Origin: Lentzea xinjiangensis
GTDB lineage: Bacteria > Actinomycetota > Actinomycetes > Mycobacteriales > Pseudonocardiaceae
Length of the DNA stretch: 64,000 bases
Assembly: GCF_900110955.1 (NCBI RefSeq)
Contig: NZ_FOFR01000001.1
Span: 790,410-854,409 of the forward strand
Direction: 5' to 3'
The notes below the pieces were generated by a model. That model was not told where the DNA came from. It did not search any database and saw only the letters and a list, made by a program, of their open reading frames with translations. Both the position numbers and the translations under genes were made by a program. This document shows positions 1 to 9,048 of the stretch, piece after piece. Position 1 is the stretch's first letter; the number at the start of each line of letters is the position of its first letter.

Positions 1-1344
1 GACACCGACGGCGACGGCAAGCCCGACGACCTCGACGGCGACGGCAAGCCGGACAACCAGCCCAAGCCCGAGGAGAACCTCGAGTCCGTCACGGTCCAGG
101 CCGGCGACAACACGATCAAGGTCACGGAGCCCGACTCGAACGGGCACGTGAAGATGACGATCGACACGCCGAAGGGCGAGCCGAAGACCTACGACCTCGA
201 CTTCAGCAAGAACCCCGAGGCAGCCAAGGCGCTGATGGGCCAGAACGGCGCCCAGGCCATCACGGCCATGGCCGGCCAGCTCACCGCCTCGGCAACGCCC
301 CACGCCTCGCCGGCGTCCGCACCTGTCGCCGGCGGCACGCCCGCGCCCGGTGTCGGCGCGGCACCCACCGCCGGGCCGCCCGGCTCGGAGTCCAACCCCA
401 TCCCGGTCGAGGTCGGCGCCGACGGCAAGATCCACATCGAGCAGGACGGCGTGAGCTTCACCGCCGAGGTCGACGCCGCCACCGGCGAGATCAACCTGAC
501 CGCGGACGACGGCGACGGCACGCCGGACCGGATCGGCGTGAGCTTCGGCGAGGACGAGAACCCCGCGGCCGGTGGTGGTGGCGCGGGTGGCGGCATGACC
601 GGCGACCTGCGGCTCGACGAGCCGCTGACCCTGCCGGAGCGGGACTTTCCGCAGGCGGTGCCCGCGCAGGGCGAGTTCCAGACGATGCCCGCGCAAGGCG
701 AGTTCCAGGCCGTGCCGGCCCAGGCCGACTTCCAGACGATGCCCGCCCAGGCCGACCAGGTCTGGAGCCCGCCGGGCCAGGACGGCGCGCCGAACATCGC
801 CGAGCGCTTCCAGGACTCGGCGGCTCGCAGCTTCATCGAGGACAACGGCATCATGCCGAGCCTCGGCGAGCCGAGGCCCTCGGCTGACGGCCCGCTCCTC
901 GCGCAGACCGCGGTCGCGTCGGACAGCACGATGACCTCCGGTGTCTCCTTCACCGGCGGAGGGTCGTCCAGCGAGTCCGTGCTCGGCGGCTCGGCGCCGG
1001 CCGACAGCGCGTGGAGCACGCCGTCGCAGGGCGACAACGGCACCTCCTTCAACACGAACGCCTCCGAGGCGGGCCAGGCGGGTTCGGCGAACCTGCCGTC
1101 CCTGCAGGACGCCCACGGCCAGCCCGCGTCCGGTGCCGCGTCCGGCGGCATGATGGGCGGCGGGATGATGGGCGGCGGCATGATGGGTGGCGGCGCCGGT
1201 GGTCAGCAGGGCGGCGACAGCGAGCGGGGCGCGAGCCAGTGGCGCACCACCGGTTCGTTGTTCGACGAGGACAACAGCAATCCGCTGAGCGCAGCCCAGG
1301 GCGTGCTCAGCGGTGACGACGGCAACCGGGGTGGTGGCTGGTGA
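1..1344 (+). CDS. C-terminal part of a large repeat-rich, probably type VII secretion-associated protein (5' partial)
   Basis: The frame is open from base 1, so the protein begins upstream of the window; the ATG at 148 is probably internal. The visible N-terminal part has two Asp-rich DGDGKPD blocks resembling calcium-binding DxDxDG loops. Next come a compact region with an IxVTxPDSNGHVKM pattern, an Ala/Pro/Gly linker, a second beta-rich segment with another DDGDG loop, four short tandem PAQxxFQ(T/A)(M/V) repeats near bases 655-755, and a low-complexity end with three MMGGG repeats. The QQGGDSER-SQW tail resembles the ends of long actinomycete proteins found beside WXG100/ESX-type genes; that comparison is from memory. 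It overlaps the next gene by 4 bases (GTGA), so the two are translationally coupled. The enzymatic role, if any, is unknown. It could equally be a cell-surface protein. Confidence 0.75.
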   Translation, partial: DTDGDGKPDDLDGDGKPDNQPKPEENLESVTVQAGDNTIKVTEPDSNGHVKMTIDTPKGEPKTYDLDFSKNPEAAKALMGQNGAQAITAMAGQLTASATPHASPASAPVAGGTPAPGVGAAPTAGPPGSESNPIPVEVGADGKIHIEQDGVSFTAEVDAATGEINLTADDGDGTPDRIGVSFGEDENPAAGGGGAGGGMTGDLRLDEPLTLPERDFPQAVPAQGEFQTMPAQGEFQAVPAQADFQTMPAQADQVWSPPGQDGAPNIAERFQDSAARSFIEDNGIMPSLGEPRPSADGPLLAQTAVASDSTMTSGVSFTGGGSSSESVLGGSAPADSAWSTPSQGDNGTSFNTNASEAGQAGSANLPSLQDAHGQPASGAASGGMMGGGMMGGGMMGGGAGGQQGGDSERGASQWRTTGSLFDEDNSNPLSAAQGVLSGDDGNRGGGW

Positions 1345-1847
1345 GCGATCTCGACCTCACCGCGTTCAAGGCGAAGCTGTCCGGCATCAGGTCGGAGCAC
1401 TCCTCGCGCATGGCCGACGCCAGGCAGAAGTTCGACGAGTCGACGAAGGCGACGCAGGAGAGCCACGACAAGTTCGCCGACCGCAAGCAGCGGCTCACCG
1501 AGCGGCTCCGCGAGATGGCCCGCACCCAGCGAGGCGAGGGCCAGCAGAAGGACCGCGGCAAGGAGCTCTCGTTCGGGCTGGAGGACGAGACCGCCAGTCC
1601 GCACGACGACCTCGCCGAGGAGATCGCGCAGATCGAGAAGGAACGGCAGGAGCGCGAGATGCGCGCCCAGTCGGAGGCCTTCATGCGCGGCCGGCAGGAG
1701 CCGGTGCAGCCGCAGGTGCGCCAGCCCCCGGCCGTCGCGCAGCCGGTGGCGCCCCCGCCGCCGGTCCGCCAGCCTCCCGCGCCTCGTCGCCCGCGGCCGC
1801 CGGTCGACGATGACGACGACCTGAGCAACCAGAGCTGGCTTTCCTGA
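1341..1847 (+). CDS. Coiled-coil protein coupled to the type VII-like gene
   Basis: The 168-residue protein starts with GTG overlapping the upstream stop codon. Residues 1-110 are charged and helical (many Lys, Glu, Gln, Arg) and look like a coiled coil. Residues 115-155 are Pro/Val/Gln-rich, followed by an Asp-rich stretch (VDDDDDL) and a NQSWLS end. There is no signal peptide or membrane segment. The overlap with the upstream gene suggests a cytosolic partner or chaperone-like helper for that protein, but this is inference from position only. I recognise no family. Confidence 0.75.
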   Translation: MSDLDLTAFKAKLSGIRSEHSSRMADARQKFDESTKATQESHDKFADRKQRLTERLREMARTQRGEGQQKDRGKELSFGLEDETASPHDDLAEEIAQIEKERQEREMRAQSEAFMRGRQEPVQPQVRQPPAVAQPVAPPPPVRQPPAPRRPRPPVDDDDDLSNQSWLS

Positions 1848-1849
1848 CG

Positions 1850-1901
1850 CTGAACGACGAACGCCCCGGGTCCACGCGGACCCGGGGCGTTCGTCGTTCA
1901 G
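1850..1901. terminator. Bidirectional terminator, 24-bp perfect stem
   Basis: Bases 1850-1873 and 1878-1901 are perfect inverted complements around a 4-base loop (acgc). The hairpin lies between the coiled-coil gene (+) and the membrane-protein gene (-), whose stop codon at 1898-1900 sits inside the distal arm. There is no T-run, as is usual in high-GC actinobacteria. Confidence 0.8.
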
Positions 1902-2584
1902 CGGGGCGGACCGTAACCGGGCGGCGGCGGTCCCTGAGCAGGCCCGTGGCCGGGTGGCGGCTGCTGCGGCGGGAACTGCTGCGGGAACTGGGGCTGCTGC
2001 GGGAACTGCGGCTGCGCGCCGGGGTTGCCGAACTGGGGATGGCCGCCCTGGGGGTGGCCGAACTGCGGCTGCGCGGCGGGCTGGAGCGCGTTGGTCACCG
2101 GTGGCAGGATCGCGGCCACGCCGACGACGAGGGTGAGGGCGGCGACGACGTAGGTGTCGCTGGTGCCGCTCCAGCCGATCTGGTCGTAGTAGAAGAAGTG
2201 GCAGGCCGCGGCGAGGATCCCCAGCAGGACGGCACCGGCGACGAGGAACGCGCCGGGCACCTTGCGCAGGACGATCAGCAACGCGCCGAACACCAGCACC
2301 ACCGCCGCGAGCAGCTTGAGCACCATGTCGGCGATGCTCAGCGGGGCCAGCAGGTCGCCGTTGCCGCCGGTCTGCGCCAGCAGGCGCGCGACGACGTCCG
2401 GCTCCGACTGGTGCGGGCGTTTGATGATGATCCTCATGACCCCGAGGATCGCCCAGTACACGGCGACTCCGAACGCGGCCACGGCGACGGCGACGGCCAT
2501 CGCGAAGCTGCCGCGCTTCGGCGGCGCAGGGGGCGGGCCCCACTGCTGCTGCGGTTGTTGTTGCTGCCAACCCTGATTCGGCAT
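1898..2584 (-). CDS. Four-helix membrane protein with Gln/Pro-rich ends
   Basis: About 228 residues. The N terminus is Gln/Pro-rich (PNQGWQQQQPQQQW), followed by hydrophobic segments at roughly residues 28-50, 80-100, 105-125 and 140-160. The C terminus is a Pro/Gln/Gly tail with repeated PQF units. This layout is common in small actinobacterial envelope proteins with disordered cytoplasmic tails. The ATG at 2584 is chosen; in-frame GTG (2587) and TTG (2596) lie just upstream. The gene begins only a few bases after the stop of the esterase gene at 2598, so the two are probably one transcript. Function unknown. Confidence 0.75.
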   Translation of the reverse strand: MPNQGWQQQQPQQQWGPPPAPPKRGSFAMAVAVAVAAFGVAVYWAILGVMRIIIKRPHQSEPDVVARLLAQTGGNGDLLAPLSIADMVLKLLAAVVLVFGALLIVLRKVPGAFLVAGAVLLGILAAACHFFYYDQIGWSGTSDTYVVAALTLVVGVAAILPPVTNALQPAAQPQFGHPQGGHPQFGNPGAQPQFPQQPQFPQQFPPQQPPPGHGPAQGPPPPGYGPPR

Positions 2585-2597
2585 CACGCCGAGCAAC

Positions 2598-3425
2598 CTA
2601 GCGGGTGCGCAGCGCTTCCCGCTGGAAGACCAGGTTCGCGGTCTTCAGGTCGGTGTCGAGCAGCTCGTCGTACGCGCGCTCACCGGTCAGCACGCGCAGC
2701 AGGAACGCGGTCGCGAACGCGCGGCCGATCTTGTGCGAGCCCCGCTCGGCGTGACCGTCCAGCACCAGCTCGCTCCAGTGCCGTCCCTCGGTGAAGCCGA
2801 GGTGCGATGCCTTGGGCAGCAACCGGAACTGCACCGGTCCGCCCCAGGCCTGCGCGATGGCCTCGGCGTGGCCGACCGGCGGTGCGATGCGGTCCTCGCC
2901 CGCGGCGAGGTGCAGTCCGGGCGCGCGGACCTCGCGGGCGGCGTCCAGGGCGGACGGGCGCGTCTCCGTTGCGGCCAAAGTCACAACGGCGCGGACGCGG
3001 TCGGTCTCCGACGCCGCCAGCACGGCCGCGCCACCGCCCATCGAGTGGCCAGCCAGGGCGACGCGGGCCGGGTCGACGCTGATCTCGCCGGAACCCAGCC
3101 GCACACCGGTGGAGATGTCCAAAGTGGTCAGGAGGTTCGCCGCGAGCACGCGGGCCGACAGCAGCGGGCCGCGCTCGACGGCAGGGGCGGCGGCGACCAC
3201 GCCCCACGATGCCAGGTGCCGCAAAAGGCCGTGGTAGCGGCGGACGGGCTGCATCCAGCCGTGTCCGAACGCGACGGCGGGCAGGCCGAGACCGGACCGC
3301 GGGGTGAAGATCGCGCCCGGCAGGCCGACGAGCGCGAGGTCGCCGCGCAGCACGGGGTGCGGACCGGGCCTGCTGAGCTGCTCGAGGGCCTGTTTCGCGG
3401 TCAGCGTGATCACGCGGCGAGCCAT
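2598..3425 (-). CDS. Alpha/beta hydrolase, esterase/dienelactone hydrolase type
   Basis: The 275-residue protein has the nucleophile elbow G-H-S-M-G-G near residue 125. A later GEDRIAPP stretch fits the acid loop, and KASHLGF near residue 205 fits the catalytic His. Together these support a serine hydrolase of the chlorophyllase/acetyl-esterase-like group. There is no obvious signal peptide, so it probably acts in the cytosol on an unknown ester. The Tyr/Asp-rich end (ERAYDELLDTDLK) is typical of actinobacterial members. It is transcribed away from glmS and is probably cotranscribed with the membrane-protein gene at 1898-2584. The substrate cannot be deduced. Confidence 0.8.
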   Translation of the reverse strand: MARRVITLTAKQALEQLSRPGPHPVLRGDLALVGLPGAIFTPRSGLGLPAVAFGHGWMQPVRRYHGLLRHLASWGVVAAAPAVERGPLLSARVLAANLLTTLDISTGVRLGSGEISVDPARVALAGHSMGGGAAVLAASETDRVRAVVTLAATETRPSALDAAREVRAPGLHLAAGEDRIAPPVGHAEAIAQAWGGPVQFRLLPKASHLGFTEGRHWSELVLDGHAERGSHKIGRAFATAFLLRVLTGERAYDELLDTDLKTANLVFQREALRTR

Positions 3426-3521
3426 GCGTGCACCGTAGTCGATCCTGTCGCCCCCACCACACCCGAGATTGGTCTACACCAAAAATGTCCCTGACCTGCG
3501 GTAACGGAGCGTCATCACTCG

Positions 3522-3558
3522 TTAGGGTTAGCGGCGTGGTCTAGCTAGTCTGTTTTGC
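3522..3558 (+). promoter_or_regulatory. Putative promoter giving a leaderless glmS transcript
   Basis: A TAGTCT hexamer (3546-3551, TANNNT type) ends 7 bases before the GTG start of glmS, and TTAGGG (3522-3527) lies 18 bases further upstream. No Shine-Dalgarno sequence precedes the GTG. This fits the leaderless promoters common in actinobacteria. The -35 assignment is weak. Confidence 0.45.
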
Positions 3559-5418
3559 GTGTGCGGAATCGTGGGATACGTGGGTCACCAGTCGGCGCTC
3601 GACGTCGTGCTGGACGGGCTGAGGCGGCTCGAGTACCGGGGTTACGACTCGGCGGGCGTCGCGGTCGTCGCGGGCGGCGACCTCGCCGTCGAGCGCAAGG
3701 CGGGCCGGCTGCAGAACCTGGAGGCGAGGCTCGACGAGGTGGGCCGCGACAACTTCGCGGGCACCGTCGGCATGGGCCACACGCGGTGGGCGACGCACGG
3801 CGCGCCGATCGACCGCAACTCGCACCCGCACCGCGACGCGTCGAACCGCGTCGCCGTGGTGCACAACGGGATCATCGAGAACTTCCTCGCGCTGCGCGCC
3901 GAGCTCGAAGGCCTCGGCGTCGAGATGGCGTCCGACACCGACACCGAGACGGTCGCGCACCTCGTGGCGTTCGCGTACGGCGAGGGCGACACGAAGGGCG
4001 ACCTGCCCGCCAGCGTGCGCAAGGTCGCGCGGCGGCTCGAAGGCGCGTTCACGCTCGTGATCACGCACGCCGACGAGCCCGACCAGGTCGTGGCCGCGCG
4101 GCGCAACTCGCCGCTGGTCGTCGGCGTCGGCCAGGACGAGTACTTCGTCGCGAGCGACGTCGCCGCGTTCATCGCGCACACCAAGGAGGCCGTCGAGCTC
4201 GGTCAGGACCAGATGGTCGTGATCAGCCGCGACGGCTACCAGGTCACCGACTTCGACGGCGAGCAGGCAGAGGCCAAGCCGTTCACGGTGAACTGGGACC
4301 TCAGCGCCGCCGAGAAGGGCGGCCACGAGTACTTCATGCTCAAGGAGATCGAGGAGCAGCCGGAGGCGCTGGCCAACACGCTGCGCGGCCACTTCGCGAA
4401 CGGCCGGATCGTCCTCGACGAGCAGCGCCTGTCCGACCAGGACCTGCGCGACGTCGACAAGGTCTTCGTCGTCGCCTGCGGCTCCGCCTACCACTCCGGC
4501 CTCGTCGCGAAGTACGCGATCGAGCACTGGACCCGCCTGCCCGTCGAGGTCGAGCTCGCCTCGGAGTTCCGCTACCGCGACCCGGTGCTCGACCGCGACA
4601 CGCTCGTCGTCGCCGTGTCGCAGTCCGGCGAGACCGCGGACACGCTGGAGGCCGTGCGCCACGCCCGCGCGCAGAAGGCCCGCGTCCTGGCCGTCTGCAA
4701 CACCAACGGCGCGCAGATCCCGCGCGAGTCCGACGCCGTCCTCTACACGCACGCCGGTCCGGAGATCGGTGTCGCGTCGACGAAGGCGTTCCTCGCCCAG
4801 ATCGCCGCGAACTACCTCGTCGGCCTGGCCCTGGCGCAGGCCCGCGGCACCAAGTACCCGGACGAGGTGGCCCGCGAGTTCCACGAGCTGGAGGCCATGC
4901 CCGCCGCCGTGCAGCGCGTGCTCGGCACCGTCGAGCAGGTCCGCGCTCTCGGCCGCGAGCTCGCCGACTCGAAGGCGGTGCTGTTCCTCGGCCGCCACGT
5001 CGGCTACCCGGTGGCCCTGGAGGGCGCGCTCAAGCTCAAGGAGCTCGCCTACATGCACGCCGAGGGCTTCGCGGCGGGCGAGCTCAAGCACGGCCCGATC
5101 GCGCTGATCGAGGAGGACCTCCCGGTCGTCGTGGTCATGCCGTCGCCGAAGGGCCGCGCCGTCCTGCACTCGAAGCTGGTGTCGAACATCAGCGAGATCC
5201 AGGCCCGCGGCGCCCGCACGATCGTGATCGCCGAGGAGGGCGACGAGACCGTGCGCCCGTTCGCCGACCACCTGATCGAGATCCCGGCCGTCCCGACGCT
5301 GTTGCAGCCGCTCATCTCGACGGTGCCGCTGCAGGTGCTCGCGGCCGAGATCGCGCGCAGCCGCGGCTACGACGTGGACAAGCCTCGCAACCTGGCGAAG
5401 TCCGTTACGGTCGAGTAG
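3559..5418 (+). CDS. glmS: Glutamine-fructose-6-phosphate aminotransferase (isomerizing)
   Basis: The 619-residue protein makes glucosamine-6-phosphate from fructose-6-phosphate and glutamine, the first step to UDP-GlcNAc and peptidoglycan. It opens M-C-G-I-V-G-Y; Cys2 becomes the N-terminal nucleophile after Met removal. The class II glutaminase domain covers about residues 1-225 (GHTRWATHG, HNGIIENF). Two SIS sugar-isomerase domains follow (about 295-430 and 465-605, with SQSGETADT near 355). The C terminus ends in the conserved AKSVTVE. Length fits the family (about 610-625). The GTG start is fixed by the MCGI motif. The NAD(P)HX repair gene starts 26 bases downstream, so the two may be cotranscribed. 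Confidence 0.98.
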   Translation: MCGIVGYVGHQSALDVVLDGLRRLEYRGYDSAGVAVVAGGDLAVERKAGRLQNLEARLDEVGRDNFAGTVGMGHTRWATHGAPIDRNSHPHRDASNRVAVVHNGIIENFLALRAELEGLGVEMASDTDTETVAHLVAFAYGEGDTKGDLPASVRKVARRLEGAFTLVITHADEPDQVVAARRNSPLVVGVGQDEYFVASDVAAFIAHTKEAVELGQDQMVVISRDGYQVTDFDGEQAEAKPFTVNWDLSAAEKGGHEYFMLKEIEEQPEALANTLRGHFANGRIVLDEQRLSDQDLRDVDKVFVVACGSAYHSGLVAKYAIEHWTRLPVEVELASEFRYRDPVLDRDTLVVAVSQSGETADTLEAVRHARAQKARVLAVCNTNGAQIPRESDAVLYTHAGPEIGVASTKAFLAQIAANYLVGLALAQARGTKYPDEVAREFHELEAMPAAVQRVLGTVEQVRALGRELADSKAVLFLGRHVGYPVALEGALKLKELAYMHAEGFAAGELKHGPIALIEEDLPVVVVMPSPKGRAVLHSKLVSNISEIQARGARTIVIAEEGDETVRPFADHLIEIPAVPTLLQPLISTVPLQVLAAEIARSRGYDVDKPRNLAKSVTVE

Positions 5419-5444
5419 GTGACCCCGGAGGGCGAAGGGGAGTT

Positions 5445-6818
5445 GTGAGAGGCGTCTGGCACACCGAACGCGTCAAATCCGCTGAAGAGGAGCTCATGGC
5501 GGTCGTCCCGCCGGGCTCGCTGATGCGCAGGGCCGCGTTCGGTGTGGCCACCCACGCCCTCCGGCTCCTGGCCGGACGCCGCCGGGTGACGCTGCTCGTC
5601 GGTGCGGGCAACAACGGCGGCGACGCCCTGTGGGCCGGCTACTTCCTGCGCCGGCGCGGGGTCGCGGTGTCCGCCGTGCTGCTCAACCCCGCCAAGGCGC
5701 ACGCCGAGGGGCTGGCGGCGTTCCGGCGCGCCGGCGGCCGGATCGCCGACGAGGTCGGCACCCCCGACCTGGTGATCGACGGCATCGTCGGGCTGTCCGC
5801 GCGCGGTCCGCTCCGCCCGGACGCCGCCGCGCTCGTCGAGCGGGTGACGGCCCCGGTCCTCGCGGTCGACCTGCCGTCCGGCATCGACCCGGACACCGGC
5901 GAGATCGCCGGTCCGCACGTCCGCGCCCACACGACCGTCACGTTCGGCTGCCTCAAACCCGTGCACGCGCTGGCGGACTGCGGCGAGGTGCACCTCGTCG
6001 ACATCGGCCTGCGGCCCACCGACCCCGACTTCGTGCTGCTGGACCGCTCCGACATCGCCTGGCCGCTGCCGGGACCGCGCGACGACAAGTACACGCAGGG
6101 CGTCACGGGTGTCGCGGCCGGCGGCACGACCTACCCCGGCGCCGCGGTGCTGTCCACCGGTGCCGCCGTGCTCGCGACCTCGGGCATGGTCCGCTACGCC
6201 GGTCCCGCGGCCGACGCGATCCGCGCCCGCTGGCCCGAGGCGATCTGCACCGGCTCGATCACCGACGCCGGCCGCGTCCAGGCGTGGGTCGTCGGCCCCG
6301 GCATGGGCACGGGCAGCTCGTCGGCCGAGGTGCTGCGGTTCGTGCTGGACGCGAACGTGCCGGTGATCGCCGACGCGGACGCCATCACGCTGCTGGCAGG
6401 GCACCCCGAGCTGTGGGACGCCCGTGACCCCGACTCCGCCCTGGTGCTCACCCCGCACGACCGCGAGTTCGAACGGCTGGCCGGTCCGGTCGGGCCCGAC
6501 CGCGTCGCCGCGGCCCGCAAGGCGGCTCAGCGGTTCGACGCCGTGGTGCTGCTCAAGGGCCACCGGACCGTCGTCGCCGCGCCGGACGGGCGGGCGCTGG
6601 TCAACTCGGCCACCTCGTCCTGGCCCGCGACGGCCGGTTCGGGCGACGTGCTGTCCGGGATGATCGGCGCGCTGCTCGCGAGCGGCCTGGACCCGTTCCT
6701 GGCGGCGGGGTACGCGGCGCACGTGCACGTGCTGGCGGCGGAGCTGGCCGCGAACGGTGCCCCGGTGCCCGCGTCCGGTCTGATGAGCGCGATTCCGGAC
6801 GCGATCAGGAGGCTGTGA
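5445..6818 (+). CDS. nnr: Bifunctional NAD(P)H-hydrate epimerase / ADP-dependent NAD(P)H-hydrate dehydratase
   Basis: The 457-residue protein repairs damaged NADHX and NADPHX. The N-terminal epimerase (YjeF_N) covers about residues 1-205 and has GAGNNGGDAL near 55 and DLPSGIDPDTG near 145. The C-terminal ribokinase-like dehydratase (YjeF_C) covers about 220-450 and has VVGPGMG, DADAITLL, LTPHDREF and AGSGDVLSG near 395. The last matches the GTGDVL active-site loop of the family with Thr replaced by Ser. The GTG at 5445 has GAAGGGGAG just upstream and gives the usual RGVW start. The upstream frame stays open back into glmS, so a longer start is formally possible but has no support. Confidence 0.93.
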   Translation: MRGVWHTERVKSAEEELMAVVPPGSLMRRAAFGVATHALRLLAGRRRVTLLVGAGNNGGDALWAGYFLRRRGVAVSAVLLNPAKAHAEGLAAFRRAGGRIADEVGTPDLVIDGIVGLSARGPLRPDAAALVERVTAPVLAVDLPSGIDPDTGEIAGPHVRAHTTVTFGCLKPVHALADCGEVHLVDIGLRPTDPDFVLLDRSDIAWPLPGPRDDKYTQGVTGVAAGGTTYPGAAVLSTGAAVLATSGMVRYAGPAADAIRARWPEAICTGSITDAGRVQAWVVGPGMGTGSSSAEVLRFVLDANVPVIADADAITLLAGHPELWDARDPDSALVLTPHDREFERLAGPVGPDRVAAARKAAQRFDAVVLLKGHRTVVAAPDGRALVNSATSSWPATAGSGDVLSGMIGALLASGLDPFLAAGYAAHVHVLAAELAANGAPVPASGLMSAIPDAIRRL

Positions 6819-6850
6819 GCGCTCGCTCACACCTGTGAGCTGCGAGCTCA
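6815..6850. promoter_or_regulatory. Two adjacent short palindromes in front of alr
   Basis: Bases 6815-6830 form gtgagcg-ct-cgctcac and 6836-6850 form tgagct-gcg-agctca. They fill the gap between the nnr stop and the alr start. They could be a weak terminator for nnr or an operator for alr. I cannot decide between these. Confidence 0.35.
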
Positions 6851-6868
6851 TGGCACGATTAGCAGGTT

Positions 6869-7954
6869 ATGGCCCGTTCAGAAGTAGTCGTCGACCTCGG
6901 CGCGCTGCGGCACAACGTCGCGCTGCTCGCCGGCCTCGCTCCCCGCGCCGAGACGATGGCCGTCGTCAAGGCGGACGGGTACGGCCACGGCGCGGTGGAG
7001 GTCGCGCGCGCGGCACTGGAAGCCGGCGCCACCTGGCTCGGCTCGTGCTCGACGCAGGAAGCCCTGGCCCTGCGCCAGGCGGGCATCCAGGCGCCGATCC
7101 TCGCCTGGCTCGACGCTCCGGACGAGGACCTCGCCGCCGGCATCGCGGCCGACGTCGACATGTCGGTGTCCTCCCTGTCCGGCCTGCGCAGGGTCGAGGA
7201 GGCGGCGGAGGAGGCCGACGCGCGGCCGCGGCTCCACCTGAAGATCGACACGGGCCTGAGCCGCAACGGGTGCCGGCCGGAGGAATGGCCGCGGCTGGTC
7301 GAGGCCGCGAAGGGGCACGAGGTGGTGGCCATCTGGTCGCACCTCGCCTGCGCGGACGAGATCGGGCACCCGTCGATCGACCTGCAGGCCAAGCGGTTCG
7401 ACGATGCCTACGAGGTGGCCAGGGCGGCGGGCCTCGACCCGATGCGGCACATCGCCAACTCCGCGGCCCTGCTGACGAGGCCCGACCTGCACTTCGACGT
7501 CGTCCGGCCCGGCATCGCCGTCTACGGGCTGAACCCGGTGCCGACCGAGCACGACCTCAGGCCGGTCATGAGCTTCCGGTCGCACGTGGCGCTCACGAAA
7601 CGCATCCCAGCCGGTGAGTCGGTCTCTTACGGGATGACATGGACAGCGCCGGAGGACACGACGCTGGCACTGGTGCCGGCCGGGTACGCGGACGGTGTCC
7701 CGAGGGCGCTCTCCGGCCGGATGGAGGTGCTGCTGGAGGGCGAGCGCCGTCCGGTGGTCGGCCGTGTCTGCATGGACCAGATCGTGGTGGACTGCGGGAA
7801 CGACGAGGTTCGCGAGGGTGCGGAGGTCCTGCTGTTCGGCGACGGGAGCCGGGGGGAGCCGACGGCGACCGAGTGGGCGGAGCTGACCGGGACGATCGAC
7901 TACGAGATCGTGTGCGGGATGTACCGGCCGCGGGTGCGGAGGAGCTACACGTGA
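6869..7954 (+). CDS. alr: Alanine racemase
   Basis: The 361-residue PLP enzyme interconverts L- and D-alanine for peptidoglycan synthesis in the cytosol. The N-terminal TIM barrel carries the PLP lysine in VVKADGYGHG (Lys34). The C-terminal beta domain carries the catalytic Tyr in SVSYGMTW (about residue 253). The metal/carbamate-region motifs KIDTGLSRNG and RVCMDQI are present. Length matches the family (360-390). The ATG start follows a short AT-containing gap after nnr. The last codon overlaps the next gene (GTGA), coupling alr to the alpha/beta hydrolase and then tsaE, as in other actinobacteria. Confidence 0.97.
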   Translation: MARSEVVVDLGALRHNVALLAGLAPRAETMAVVKADGYGHGAVEVARAALEAGATWLGSCSTQEALALRQAGIQAPILAWLDAPDEDLAAGIAADVDMSVSSLSGLRRVEEAAEEADARPRLHLKIDTGLSRNGCRPEEWPRLVEAAKGHEVVAIWSHLACADEIGHPSIDLQAKRFDDAYEVARAAGLDPMRHIANSAALLTRPDLHFDVVRPGIAVYGLNPVPTEHDLRPVMSFRSHVALTKRIPAGESVSYGMTWTAPEDTTLALVPAGYADGVPRALSGRMEVLLEGERRPVVGRVCMDQIVVDCGNDEVREGAEVLLFGDGSRGEPTATEWAELTGTIDYEIVCGMYRPRVRRSYT

Positions 7955-9048
7955 AGCCGGTGTGGAAGGTCGTCGGGTGGGTCGGTGGCGCGCTCGGTGC
8001 CGCCGTCGCCGGCGCGGCCGTGGCGCAGACCGCGAAGGTGTCGCACGAGCGCAAGACCACCTCCGACGGCCTCGCCGACGAGCCGCTGGGCGAGCTGCGG
8101 CCCGACCGCGAGTCGACGGTGGCCGCGGACGACGGCGTGCCGCTCTCGGTCGAGGAGGTCGACCCCGCTGACGGCGGCGAGGCGGACATCACCGTCGTGC
8201 TGGTGCACGGGTTCGCGCTGGACCGCCGCTGCTGGCACTTCCAGCGCCGCGACCTCGCGGAGCTGCTCGACCCGCGGGTGCACCAGGTGCTCTACGACCA
8301 GCGCAGCCACGGCCGGTCCGGGCGGTCCTCTGCCGAGGGCAGCACCATCGACCAGCTCGCCCTCGACCTGGACGCGGTGATCCGCTCGGTCGTGCCGGAG
8401 GGGCCGCTCGTGCTCGTCGGTCACTCGATGGGCGGCATGACGATCATGGCGCTGGCCGAGAAGCAGCCGGAGCTCTTCGCCGAACGCGTGCGCGGCGTCG
8501 CGCTGGTCGGCACGGCCGCGGGCGCGGTCGGTGGCGCGGGGCTGCCGAAGTCCGTGCTGTCGCGGTACAACCCGGTGACGCTCGGCGTCGGCCGGCTCGC
8601 AAGCGTGCAGCCCGGCCTGGTCGAGTGGGTGCGCAGAAGCGCGAAGACCCTGACGTGGAGCGGCATCCGCGCGCTGGCGTTCGGCAACCGCAAGGTGGCG
8701 CCGTCGCTGGTGGACCTGATGGAGAAGATGATCGGCGGAACGACGGTGAAGGTGCTCACCGAGTTCCTGGAGACGCTCGGCACGCACGACCGCTACAAGG
8801 CGCTGGCCGGGCTGCGGCACTGCGAGGTGCTCATCCTGAGCGGCGACGCGGACAAGCTCACGCCGTTCTCGCACGCCGAGCGGATGGCCGAGGAGATGCC
8901 GCACGCCACCCTCGTCCGGGCCCCCGGTGCCGGGCACATGGTGATGATGGAGCAGGCTGATCTGGTCAACGACCACCTGGTCGCGCTCGTCGAACGCTGC
9001 GCGGCCGATCGCGGAGAGAGTCGGAAGAAGTGGTGGCGGCGAGCGTGA
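7951..9048 (+). CDS. Membrane-anchored alpha/beta hydrolase
   Basis: About 365 residues. A Gly/Ala-rich hydrophobic segment at residues 8-26 looks like a membrane anchor or uncleaved signal. The alpha/beta hydrolase fold follows from about residue 80: VVLVHGFALD (oxyanion region), GHSMGGM near 157-163 with the nucleophile Ser, GDADKLTPF (acid) and PGAGHMVM (His, about 329). The GTG start overlaps the alr stop, and its own end overlaps tsaE. A hydrolase sits between alr and tsaE in several actinobacteria. The substrate is unknown, and a lipase, epoxide hydrolase or peptidase role is possible. Confidence 0.85.
   Translation: MKPVWKVVGWVGGALGAAVAGAAVAQTAKVSHERKTTSDGLADEPLGELRPDRESTVAADDGVPLSVEEVDPADGGEADITVVLVHGFALDRRCWHFQRRDLAELLDPRVHQVLYDQRSHGRSGRSSAEGSTIDQLALDLDAVIRSVVPEGPLVLVGHSMGGMTIMALAEKQPELFAERVRGVALVGTAAGAVGGAGLPKSVLSRYNPVTLGVGRLASVQPGLVEWVRRSAKTLTWSGIRALAFGNRKVAPSLVDLMEKMIGGTTVKVLTEFLETLGTHDRYKALAGLRHCEVLILSGDADKLTPFSHAERMAEEMPHATLVRAPGAGHMVMMEQADLVNDHLVALVERCAADRGESRKKWWRRA

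Noticed and set aside
4236-5315. Several long frames opposite glmS
   Set aside because: Antisense shadows caused by high third-position GC.
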